A program made the translations under genes and the position numbers. From a virus, in the IMG/VR virus record IMGVR_UViG_3300027659_000066, positions 1 to 44,375 of that record: a stretch of 44,375 bases of DNA. One strand, given 5' to 3'. The notes under the pieces were generated by a model. That model was not told the DNA's origin. It was given only the letters and a program-made list of their open reading frames with translations, and made no database searches. Positions 21,778 to 30,182 of the stretch are shown here, one piece after another (position 1 is the stretch's first letter; each line of letters opens with the position of its first letter).

Positions 21778-23409
21778 TCACTTAAATTTTGTCAAAGAAG
21801 CTAGGACGGTAAACGCTGCGTTCCCAGTCTTAATGATGGTGTAGGTGTACACATCCAAGGAAGTAGCGTTTCCTGCTGTAGGCGCTGTTCCTCCCTGCCA
21901 TTTTGGAGTGACAGCTGTTCCGTCTACTTGTACAGCTGAGTTGTAATATGCTGTCCCACCCTGTTCGGCCAAGAACACAACAGTTATTGTCTGTCCAATT
22001 GATAGAGCCGTATTTAAACTTGTTCCAGTACTAGCACGGAAGTTGATCGTCCAGTTTCCGGTGGCATTCGTTGTATAATACAAGACGGACTGCGAGGTCA
22101 CATTGTAGTCGATTACACCTGTAGACGCGGTTGCTATGATACTTGCATTTTCTGCAATGTTTACTGTGGCGACAGCTAGCTTGGTTGAACCACCTACAAA
22201 AGATTGTGTACCTGTAAAAGAGTTATTACTCGTGGGTAGAACATACCCAGCTACACCATGATTACCCCAGCCATACGCTGTATCCCAGTACCCAAGCTTG
22301 GTTGTAGTAACCCCAGCCGCTGCGCTAGCAGAGTAAACAGGGTCAGCCTCAGTAAACGAGGTTAGGTAGGTAGCGGTATCTAGTGTGAAAGTGTTAGCAG
22401 CGGTCTTCTTTAAGAACCCTGTGGTCCCTGTCAGTCCAGCAATCGAGGTGAGATCACCATCTAAGGGCTGATACGTTGTAGATGCGCTAGCAGTGGTCAG
22501 GTAGGTGCTGAGAGCCGCTGACGTGATGTATGCACTATCATTGGTGAACGCAGAGACAACCGTGGGTACAGTAGGTATGGTAGGCTTACCACTCAGGTCA
22601 GCATATGCACCAGAGGTTGCCACGGTAGACAGGCTAGCAGTAAGAGCAAAGTCACTCGTCTTAGAACCACTATCCTTAATCAGCTTACCTGTGGTGCCAT
22701 CAAAGGTAGCAAGGTTGTTAGCAACTGCGCTAGCAGGGCCAATGATGTCACCAGTGCCACTCCCTGCTGCTCCTGTAGCTCCGGTGGCTCCTGTAGGCCC
22801 AGCAGGCCCAATAGCCCCAGTAGGGCCAGGAACAGTAGACACCGCACCAGTAGCTCCGGTAGCTCCGGTAGCTCCAACAGGTCCGACTGGCCCCTGTATA
22901 GATTCAATAATGTTAAACACGCCAGCCATGCCAGCATGATATTGGCAGTTGTAGTACAGCGTGCTGGGCGCACTAAACGGAACTGTGAATGTTACAGTGC
23001 CAACATCTGCACCATTATTGGTGACACCTGTGGTGAACGGATTTACCGTTCCTAAACTTGATATTGTCTTGATGAAAAACGGATGTCCAGCCGCGTTGAC
23101 CTTGAAGTAATAGGTAAACCCCTTAATCAAAATCAAGGTTGGGTTAGCATTTCCTTCAACAGTGTATGCACTGCTTCCTGAATTTACGACGTTGTATGTA
23201 AGACCACCAGCGATACCGCTGTCGCCCTTGAGGCCGATAGGGCCAGTAGCCCCCGTCTCTCCAGAGATAGGAACTACATTATTAGAGGCATCCTTAATAT
23301 AGAATTTTCTATCGGCCAGATTGACCGCAAGCTCACCAACATCCAGCTGAGATGCAGAAGGCACCTTCGCAGGGACGGATGAACGCTTTAGTTGAATTTT
23401 TACAGGCAT
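21778..23409 (-). CDS. Collagen-like tail fibre with an embedded cupredoxin-like domain
   Basis: A 543-residue structural protein. The start MPVKIQLKRSSVPAKVPSAS, then GELAVNLADRKFYIKD, is a common fibre/appendage N-terminus. Gly-X-Y repeats occur at 50-67 and 173-218. Between them, residues about 90-170 look like a cupredoxin: H109 in GHPFFIKT, C155, H158 and M161 in YYNCQYHAGMAG. The rest is T/S/A-rich with shaft-like repeats and a beta-rich end (about 400-543). It starts after a terminator, so it may have its own promoter. Probably a host-binding fibre attached to the T7-type fibre or tail. Confidence 0.85.
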   Translation of the reverse strand: MPVKIQLKRSSVPAKVPSASQLDVGELAVNLADRKFYIKDASNNVVPISGETGATGPIGLKGDSGIAGGLTYNVVNSGSSAYTVEGNANPTLILIKGFTYYFKVNAAGHPFFIKTISSLGTVNPFTTGVTNNGADVGTVTFTVPFSAPSTLYYNCQYHAGMAGVFNIIESIQGPVGPVGATGATGATGAVSTVPGPTGAIGPAGPTGATGATGAAGSGTGDIIGPASAVANNLATFDGTTGKLIKDSGSKTSDFALTASLSTVATSGAYADLSGKPTIPTVPTVVSAFTNDSAYITSAALSTYLTTASASTTYQPLDGDLTSIAGLTGTTGFLKKTAANTFTLDTATYLTSFTEADPVYSASAAAGVTTTKLGYWDTAYGWGNHGVAGYVLPTSNNSFTGTQSFVGGSTKLAVATVNIAENASIIATASTGVIDYNVTSQSVLYYTTNATGNWTINFRASTGTSLNTALSIGQTITVVFLAEQGGTAYYNSAVQVDGTAVTPKWQGGTAPTAGNATSLDVYTYTIIKTGNAAFTVLASLTKFK

Positions 23410-23428
23410 TATATAATCCCCTTCTCCT

Positions 23429-23465
23429 TAAATAAAAGAAAAGGGAGAGCTAATAATGCCCTCCC
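23429..23465 (-). terminator. Strong rho-independent terminator between the two fibre modules
   Basis: Minus strand GGGAGGGC (23465-23458) pairs with GCTCTCCC (23450-23443) over all eight positions with one G-U wobble, loop ATTATTA, then TTTTCTTTTATTT. It follows the 69-residue gene stop by ten bases. Confidence 0.8.
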
Positions 23466-23475
23466 TCGTTATTGC

Positions 23476-23685
23476 TTAAAATGTACCGCCATCAACAGTT
23501 GTAAGGGCGGTCGCTTCGAGAATATCCAGTCGTGTATCAAGTGAACTAATTGTGGTCTGAATATCAGAGACATTGCCTTCAAAGGCAAACGTGTTGTTAC
23601 CCTTGAATACAAGAGCCTTGTTCACATCCCCTGTAGTAGGGTTAGGAACGCCCTTGACCTGTGTTAGCCTAAGTTCAGTAGGCAT
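23476..23685 (-). CDS. Small fibre-region protein, 69 aa
   Basis: MPTELRLTQVKGVPNPTTGD, followed by a beta-like stretch VNKALVFKGNNTFAFEG and a helix SDIQTTISSLDTRLDILEA. It looks like a trimeric fibre segment on its own, ending in a coiled coil. A near-perfect AAAGGAGGTG precedes ATG 23685, which overlaps the previous stop (TGATG), so it is strongly translated. Not assigned to a family; possibly a fibre cap or adaptor. Confidence 0.75.
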   Translation of the reverse strand: MPTELRLTQVKGVPNPTTGDVNKALVFKGNNTFAFEGNVSDIQTTISSLDTRLDILEATALTTVDGGTF

Positions 23686-24002
23686 CAGACACCTCCTTTC
23701 GGGTACTTGTCTTTGACAGCCTGAAGGTTGGTAATCCATGTAGACGTAGCTTCAGGCAAGGTTATACCCTGTTCCTGAAGCGCCTTAGCCATCTTGAAGA
23801 CAGCATCAAGCTGTTCGCCAACAGGTGGATACTGAATCATCCTGTTGTAGGTGTAGTTGACTATCCTGACATCAGGCTCTTGAGTGACAATACCACGTAC
23901 CGCACGTTCACCTTGGTTAGCTTGGTTAGCCAGTAGTTCAGGTGGGCATGTGCCAGAACGCACAGCCCTTTCTTCAGCATTATATACTGTGTATTCAATC
24001 AT
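23685..24002 (-). CDS. Tail fibre accessory/chaperone-like protein, 105 aa
   Basis: Contains PPVGEQLDAVFKMAKALQEQ, followed by LPEATSTWITNLQAVKDKYPKG, a pattern found in small phage proteins near fibre genes (XkdW-like). The N-terminus MIEYTVYNAEERAVRSGTCPPEL is typical of this group. It overlaps the end of the T7-type fibre gene by four bases. A role in fibre folding is inferred from position. Confidence 0.7.
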   Translation of the reverse strand: MIEYTVYNAEERAVRSGTCPPELLANQANQGERAVRGIVTQEPDVRIVNYTYNRMIQYPPVGEQLDAVFKMAKALQEQGITLPEATSTWITNLQAVKDKYPKGGV

Positions 24003-26434
24003 CGTTTGGTCTCCAAGAACACCATGCTAGCTGTGCGAACAGTGGTTTGACCTCCGTAGGTCTTCATCTGAAGGGAGAGAGTGTGCGTACCCGCAGCAAC
24101 ATTACTAAACATGGCAAACATTGAACCGGCAGTTGTAGAGCCTTTTTGAAGAGTGATATCTACTTCCACACTCTGACCAGCAAGCGACACGTTTGCAAAC
24201 TGACCAGATAGGTAATCATTGACTAACCAATACTGACCGCTTTCATAGAAGTCGTAATTAGAGCTACTAGATACTCTCTGGTTAGGTGCAGTCCATGTCA
24301 CCAGTACGATGATGGGCTGAGTACCAGACACAGAGACTGAACCACTGAGGACAGAGGTATATGAGCTACCAATAGTTTCTACATAGGAAGACCTGTTGAA
24401 GGCTTGCGCCTGTGTAACCTGATTATCACCAATCTTCAAAGTAGTAATAGCAGCATTGGCGATCTGTGCGTTACCAATCAAGACCGCGTTAGCTTGTAGT
24501 TTATCCGCTGTAATAGCGCCCGCCGCCAACTGGGTTGTACCGATTGCACCAGCTTGGATAAGTCCTGCTGTGATTGAATTGGCTACAATCTTACTAGCAT
24601 CAAGCGTACCCGCTACGATCTTGCTTCCTGTAATAGAAAGCGCAGCAATCTCTGAAGCCCCAATAGAACCAGCTTCAATCTTACCAGCAACAATGGCACC
24701 AGCACCAATCTTGTCAGCAGTGATTGCACCAGCAGCCAACTGAGTTGTACCAATAGCTCCAGCTTGTATCTTACCAGCAACGATAGCATTTGCAGCTATC
24801 TTATCAGAAGTGATTGCATTGCTGTTGATATTTTCAGCGGAGATTGCAAGTGCTGCAATTTTCCCAGCCGTAATAGAACCCGCCGCAATCTTTGAAGCGT
24901 TGATTGCATCAGCAGCAATCTCAGTCGCAGAGATAGCTCCCGCTTGGATTTTACCAGCGATAACTGAGTTAGCCGCTAGCTGACCAGAGGTAAGCTGTCC
25001 TGTGATGTCTCCTGCGGCCACACCAGTAACAAAATTGTAACCGTTATATCTATACAGTTTGTTATCAGAGGTTAGGTAAACCAGCCGCCCTACAACATTG
25101 GAAGTTGTTGGGAGTGAGTCAACAATCTCTACAGGACGTATACCAGAGGCAAACTTTGCAGTTGTCAACGCTCCATCTGCAACTTCAGCAGCGGTTGACG
25201 TAGGCTCTACAACCTGAATCCAACCGCTCGTTGTATATTTATAGAGCTTGTTGAAAGTAGTGTTGAAGACTACCCTGTTTACATAATTACCTGTAGTCGG
25301 ATTGAACTCTACAAGCTCAATACCACTTGGAGCATTTGGTGTAAGGTCGTTTTTGAGGAGAACAAATGCACCGTTTTTATATATGTAGATTTGCTTATCC
25401 GTCGTCAGATAGACAAGTCTACCTTCTACATTCCCAGTTGTTGGTAATGCGGCAAGATATTCGACCGCTCTTGCACCACTAGAATACAATCCAGAAACAA
25501 TATCTGTAGCTGTTACATTTGCAACAAGAGCTTGCCAAACCCCATTAACACAGGTGTACAGCTTGTAGTCTGTTCTTAGAAGAACGATCTGACCAGTGGT
25601 ACACCCAGTAGGAAGGGTATCAACAATAGGAATACCAGCAGGAGCATCTGGTGTATAAGCTGCTAAGATGTCGATATAGGAACCATCTTTACAGATGAAG
25701 AGCTTACCTAGTGTAGAGTTGTAGATAGCTTTACCATTTATCGAACAAGAGGTAGGCGTTGTGGTAACAATTTCAATATCAATGTCGTCACCGCTTCCTC
25801 CTCCACCAGATGATCCACCAGATGATCCACCACCCCCACCGAGTACACCATCATAAAAACGAACAAACTTAATGAGGATATTGTCAGTCGCTTGTGGAGC
25901 CTCTACAAAGTTAATCTTTGCTGACCCAGAAACGACACTAAGTGTGTAGTCAGTTACAGCTTCGAGTGCGGAGCCATTAAGTGACACCACCCACATGCCG
26001 GGATCGAAAACTAGCGTACCGAGGTTAACTCCCCCACTGCTCAAGTTGAACTGAGTGGTAGTACTATTGAAGAGGCTCTCAAATCCAGAGATGTCGTATA
26101 CACGGGCATAGACAGTCCCTGTGCGGTCACTTGCCTCCTGAACAGCAAAGCGAAGCTGGTCGAGGGACTTGTTAATGTTGTCAGCAGTTAGTCCACCACC
26201 ATTCTGGAAGACTACGTTAGGAGTTACAAGGGCTGTTCTGCGTTCAATAAATAGCTTATCGCCAACATCGATGGCAGTTGCAACCCTGATGATATTCGGG
26301 CTAACGAAGACGAAAGTAACGGGACCATTCTGCCTCGTAACAACTACGTCTTCTTGTTTTAGATATGTGAAGGGGATGGCAAAGTCTTTTGTACTGCCAT
26401 CACCATCGAAAGTGATGTATGTGTTGTAAGACAT
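23999..26434 (-). CDS. T7 gp17-like tail fibre
   Basis: An 811-residue fibre. Residues about 1-150 match the T7 tail-fibre attachment domain (ITFDGDGSTKDFAIPFTYLK, LTADNINKSLDQLRFAVQEA). A Gly/Ser linker follows near 200-215. Five diverged repeats of about 50-65 residues (LPTTGNVEGRLVYLTTDKQI type) span about 225-470. A second array at about 490-665 is built of AGAITADKI-like units of 10-15 residues, with IQAGAIGTTQLAAGAITADK present twice. The last 130 residues form a beta-rich tip. The domain order suggests an attachment head, two shafts and a knob. Confidence 0.94.
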   Translation of the reverse strand: MSYNTYITFDGDGSTKDFAIPFTYLKQEDVVVTRQNGPVTFVFVSPNIIRVATAIDVGDKLFIERRTALVTPNVVFQNGGGLTADNINKSLDQLRFAVQEASDRTGTVYARVYDISGFESLFNSTTTQFNLSSGGVNLGTLVFDPGMWVVSLNGSALEAVTDYTLSVVSGSAKINFVEAPQATDNILIKFVRFYDGVLGGGGGSSGGSSGGGGSGDDIDIEIVTTTPTSCSINGKAIYNSTLGKLFICKDGSYIDILAAYTPDAPAGIPIVDTLPTGCTTGQIVLLRTDYKLYTCVNGVWQALVANVTATDIVSGLYSSGARAVEYLAALPTTGNVEGRLVYLTTDKQIYIYKNGAFVLLKNDLTPNAPSGIELVEFNPTTGNYVNRVVFNTTFNKLYKYTTSGWIQVVEPTSTAAEVADGALTTAKFASGIRPVEIVDSLPTTSNVVGRLVYLTSDNKLYRYNGYNFVTGVAAGDITGQLTSGQLAANSVIAGKIQAGAISATEIAADAINASKIAAGSITAGKIAALAISAENINSNAITSDKIAANAIVAGKIQAGAIGTTQLAAGAITADKIGAGAIVAGKIEAGSIGASEIAALSITGSKIVAGTLDASKIVANSITAGLIQAGAIGTTQLAAGAITADKLQANAVLIGNAQIANAAITTLKIGDNQVTQAQAFNRSSYVETIGSSYTSVLSGSVSVSGTQPIIVLVTWTAPNQRVSSSSNYDFYESGQYWLVNDYLSGQFANVSLAGQSVEVDITLQKGSTTAGSMFAMFSNVAAGTHTLSLQMKTYGGQTTVRTASMVFLETKR

Positions 26435-26454
26435 AAAATCTCGTTTCTTTTAAA

Positions 26455-29400
26455 TTATTGTTGGAATGGCGATGTTAAAACATCCTTCCCGCCAGTCTTT
26501 CCTTGTACTGAACCAGTGAGCTTTCTAATGAACCTTTGTTCAACTTTAATCTCTTCAGACATAAGACGTAAGAAAGCTGCTTCTCTAGATTTGTTGATAA
26601 TATCCCGTGTGACCTCTTCCCTTAGACCTTTGGTAGAAGGCGTTCCTATTGGAAGCTTGTTCTGCACAAGGATAGGATAGAGTTGATCAACCAGCTTCAT
26701 GTCACTGGTATACTTCATCCACCTGTCGTAGAGAGTTGACTTACCATCCGCTGTAAGCTCAGTACGCATATCAATATCACCAAGCTCTGCTCTCTTATAT
26801 GGAGCCATGAAGTTGGTGTTGTTAGAGATACTGATGATAGCTAGCTCCTGAAGCACCTTAGCTTCTTTAGGAGGAATGGCGTTCTGTCTCTTCTCAAGAG
26901 ATGTTACGTTAATACCAGTCAGCGCAGCTAGAGGATTGGTTATGGTTCTAACATTACCAAGCTCATTGTACTGACGTGGGACCAGCTGATCAGACGGGTT
27001 AATCCGCCCCCTAATGAACTGTTCGAGTGTCTTAGGATCGTTGAGAACTGGGTTGTCCTGAATGAGCGTCTTGTTGATTACATTGGGAACAGCAAGCTGT
27101 GCCTTCTGTCCAAGGAGCTTGGTCAGCTTAGACTCGTTAGTCTCTGGATCACCGATAGCTTCAGCAAATGTCAGAAGCTGGTCGATACCCTCTGTAAGGC
27201 TAGCATCTCTGATTGCTTGAGCAACTGAGCCAACACCTACACCGAGCCAAGCAAGAGCTTCCTTCTCAGCCTTGTCTACATACTCCCCTTGAGCCTTCCT
27301 GTATTGGAGCGTCTGATAACGATCCAACGCATTGGTAATGATCTTGAATGGGGTAGCAAACGGATCGAGGTTTCTGAATGAGAAGGTAGACCCATCCCCA
27401 AACGTGATGGTGTAGGGTTCAAACTTCTTACCGTTCTCTAACGAGCGTCTCTGTTTGAAGTCATCAGGTCCACCACTGGTGATGCTGCCGTTAGCATAGA
27501 GAGCTAGGACAGATGCCCCAATCCCATATGCCATAAGAGCCTCACCCTGCGCCCTGACTTGCTTCATGGAGCCATTAGCTCCCTTGAGGTCAGCTACGAA
27601 GCCTGGACTAATCAGATTAAGACCGGGAGTGAGGCGTATACCCTCTTCAAACACACGGACAGGAGTTCTGAAGAACAGCTGACCGACTAGTCGCATGATA
27701 GGGTTCTGGTTGATGAACTTCTCATAACCGATTGCTAGCTTAGATACACCCGTCTCACCAGAGAACTTCCTCTTGAACAGGATATCATCAGCATAGTTCT
27801 TACCGCTCTGGTTGACAGCAGACTTAAAGAACTCAGGGTTCTTCTCAAGTTCTGACCGTACCCAAGTACTCAGGTTAGTTCCTGAATAACCCCTATCAAC
27901 CCCTTGCTGACGGAGGAAGTCTATTACATTAACAGTGTCAGCCTTGGTGCTGTAAGCATTGCTCACAGCCTTCTCAACTTGGTCTTTGATAAAGGTATCG
28001 AGGTTCGCACCCTTCAACCCTTGTTTAGTACCGGCTATCACAGCGTCAGAGGTTGCTTCACCCACCACGAACCCACGGTAGATCACCTGACTGAAGTATT
28101 CGTCAGAAGCTGTGAGGAGACGTGGGAAGGTACGCAGCACACGTCCTTTGAGACCTGAGATCACATTCCCTGATTCAAGGAGCTTGCTAGTGTCACCTGT
28201 CAGACCGCTTCTCTCATATTTGAAAGCAGTCCTAGCAGCGTTGAATGCAGCACCTTGTACAGACGCCATAGCTGAATAGGTAGCAGTCATCTGACGGAAA
28301 GCTGCTTGGTCAAACGGTCCCTTCACGATGTATTCGAGGAATGGCTTGTAGAGGGACTTAACAAGGGCGGGGAGTACGTTTACCACAATTGTAGCTGGGG
28401 TAAACACGGTAGAGATCACGTACTCGTTGGTACGGGTGAGGACGGTGTCGTTAAACTTCTTGTAAGCAGATGATAAGACCCCGGTAGCCCTAGCTTCATC
28501 TTCTGCCAGCTTGGTCATCAAAGCACTGCGCTCTGCTGATGCAGAAACAGCAGCGTCAATGTCTCCAGCAGCCCTTGAAGCAATGATCTTCTGTTCCAAT
28601 GCGGAGACCTCTTTGTTGGTCTCAATCTTGGTCATGAAGCTTTCAATGCGCTTGCTGTACTCGTCCTCTGCCGCTCTAATGGCGTCAGGTGTAGCCTTCG
28701 CTGGGTCAATGTTACGCTCTGCAAGGATTGACTCAGGGGTTACACCTCTGAGGTCTCCTACAAAGACACCTCCCCTACGCGCACCTAAATCACCACCACT
28801 GGTGGAGCTAAGCCCCACGTCAAGCTTGCTAAGAGCATTCTGGGTGCTGATCAAGTCATCCAGTTGGGTTCGGATTAAAGCCTTCTCAGCGGGGGTAGAA
28901 GCAGCGCGTTCAGCCTTGATTAGATCGTTCCTGAGCAAGCCAATCACTTGGGCAGCTTCCTGAGAAGCAAGCTTGAGGATAGACCCTTCGTCAGGGCTGA
29001 CGTTCAGAGTGGATAGGACAGCCTTGGCGTCTTCAGCATCCTTGATCCCAAGGGACTGGAGCATGTCACTGGCCTGTCTGGCAGCAGTGGAGACCTCCTC
29101 CCGTGTGAGGGTACGCTGGACACCGTCTACAAAGTCAGGAGCAACGCTTTTAACAGCGGCTATGACATCTTGGACAGTGATAGGAGGAAGACCGCTAACA
29201 GCCTCATCCATACCCCTGGCAACGACGCTAGGAGTATTAGCGACATTATTCGTGACACTATTCGTGACACTATTAGCGTCAACTACAGGCCCATTAACAT
29301 CGTCAGCTACCTTGGTAGCCCCAGTCGCTAGCGGGTCGTCAGCAGCCTTTACAATGGCTCCATCAACACCATTAGCCGGTAGACCTCCCTTAAGGGCCAT

Positions 29401-30132
29401 CCTACCAGCTTCAAAGCCCCCGCCGAGGATAGCTCCAGCCCCTACGCCAATGGCAGCAGAGGTAGCAACCTCACCGAGGTTAACCGAGTCCTTACGCCCT
29501 CCAGATATCTCCACAGACTGACGAATAGCGTTGTCAGCGCCCATGAAGAGACCGCCTTCGATGCCAGCTACTGTAGCAGTTCTGAGAAGGGCTTTTACAC
29601 CCTCCTTAGAAGCTATCTTAGTACCTTGAGCAGCGGCTGCACCAAGACCAAACGTGGCTAGACCAAAGTAGTTGGTAGGGTCTGCCGCTGCACCTTTAAT
29701 GAAGCGTCCAAACCCTCCCCAAGACATCTCAAGCTGGTCGTAGGTATCCATGAGGTGAAGGAATGAATCCTTCTCTGCCTTACCGGCATTACGGAGACGG
29801 TTAGCATCTAGGGCCATCGATGGGAGGTTGTAGTTGAACCATCCCATCTGGTCCAAGCCCCACTCAGCAAGGTCTTTCTGTGAACCTTGAAAAGCCTTTC
29901 CTTGAGTCTTCTCAAACAAGGTTCTGGACGCTGTGGTCCAATCCTTGTCGTATTGCAGAGTGTCTGGGTCTACTTTGACCCCTTTGGGACGTTCTGCGTA
30001 GGTAGGGGAAGAGGTTCCTTGGACGGTAGACTGACCAGAGGAACCTTTAGACGAAATGTAATCGTTGAAGTCTTTATCAGTCCAATCATCTGGAAAATCG
30101 TAGGTCTTCCCATCCATCTTAAAGATTGCCAT
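26455..30132 (-). CDS. Internal virion protein, T7 gp16-like
   Basis: A 1225-residue ejection protein in the gp16 position (T7 gp16 is 1318). The N-terminus MAIFKMDGKTYDFPDDWTDKDF is typical of podoviral internal proteins. There are Ala/Gly-rich hydrophobic stretches (LATFGLGAAAAQG, SAAIGVGAGAILGGG) and long helical regions. I see no lytic transglycosylase motif, unlike T7 gp16; the peptidoglycan hydrolase activity seems to reside in the neighbouring gp15-like protein. In T7 this protein helps form the channel across the cell envelope. Confidence 0.85.
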   Translation of the reverse strand: MAIFKMDGKTYDFPDDWTDKDFNDYISSKGSSGQSTVQGTSSPTYAERPKGVKVDPDTLQYDKDWTTASRTLFEKTQGKAFQGSQKDLAEWGLDQMGWFNYNLPSMALDANRLRNAGKAEKDSFLHLMDTYDQLEMSWGGFGRFIKGAAADPTNYFGLATFGLGAAAAQGTKIASKEGVKALLRTATVAGIEGGLFMGADNAIRQSVEISGGRKDSVNLGEVATSAAIGVGAGAILGGGFEAGRMALKGGLPANGVDGAIVKAADDPLATGATKVADDVNGPVVDANSVTNSVTNNVANTPSVVARGMDEAVSGLPPITVQDVIAAVKSVAPDFVDGVQRTLTREEVSTAARQASDMLQSLGIKDAEDAKAVLSTLNVSPDEGSILKLASQEAAQVIGLLRNDLIKAERAASTPAEKALIRTQLDDLISTQNALSKLDVGLSSTSGGDLGARRGGVFVGDLRGVTPESILAERNIDPAKATPDAIRAAEDEYSKRIESFMTKIETNKEVSALEQKIIASRAAGDIDAAVSASAERSALMTKLAEDEARATGVLSSAYKKFNDTVLTRTNEYVISTVFTPATIVVNVLPALVKSLYKPFLEYIVKGPFDQAAFRQMTATYSAMASVQGAAFNAARTAFKYERSGLTGDTSKLLESGNVISGLKGRVLRTFPRLLTASDEYFSQVIYRGFVVGEATSDAVIAGTKQGLKGANLDTFIKDQVEKAVSNAYSTKADTVNVIDFLRQQGVDRGYSGTNLSTWVRSELEKNPEFFKSAVNQSGKNYADDILFKRKFSGETGVSKLAIGYEKFINQNPIMRLVGQLFFRTPVRVFEEGIRLTPGLNLISPGFVADLKGANGSMKQVRAQGEALMAYGIGASVLALYANGSITSGGPDDFKQRRSLENGKKFEPYTITFGDGSTFSFRNLDPFATPFKIITNALDRYQTLQYRKAQGEYVDKAEKEALAWLGVGVGSVAQAIRDASLTEGIDQLLTFAEAIGDPETNESKLTKLLGQKAQLAVPNVINKTLIQDNPVLNDPKTLEQFIRGRINPSDQLVPRQYNELGNVRTITNPLAALTGINVTSLEKRQNAIPPKEAKVLQELAIISISNNTNFMAPYKRAELGDIDMRTELTADGKSTLYDRWMKYTSDMKLVDQLYPILVQNKLPIGTPSTKGLREEVTRDIINKSREAAFLRLMSEEIKVEQRFIRKLTGSVQGKTGGKDVLTSPFQQ

Positions 30133-30182
30133 ATATTCTCTCTTTGTTTTTCAAAATGGGCTTTCCATAGCCAATATAAAGA

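Noticed and set aside
22505-22939. Plus-strand open frame of 144 codons with AP-V-AP-V repeats
   Set aside because: It is the antisense of the collagen-like Gly-X-Y repeats, has no ribosome site, and lies wholly inside the fibre gene.
20449-23409. Diversity-generating retroelement linked to the variable-looking fibre/adhesin genes
   Set aside because: No reverse transcriptase, template repeat or accessory gene is present anywhere in the window.
28973-29521. Plus-strand open frame of 182 codons
   Set aside because: Antisense of the gp16-like gene with low-complexity T/S/A/L composition and no domain or ribosome site.
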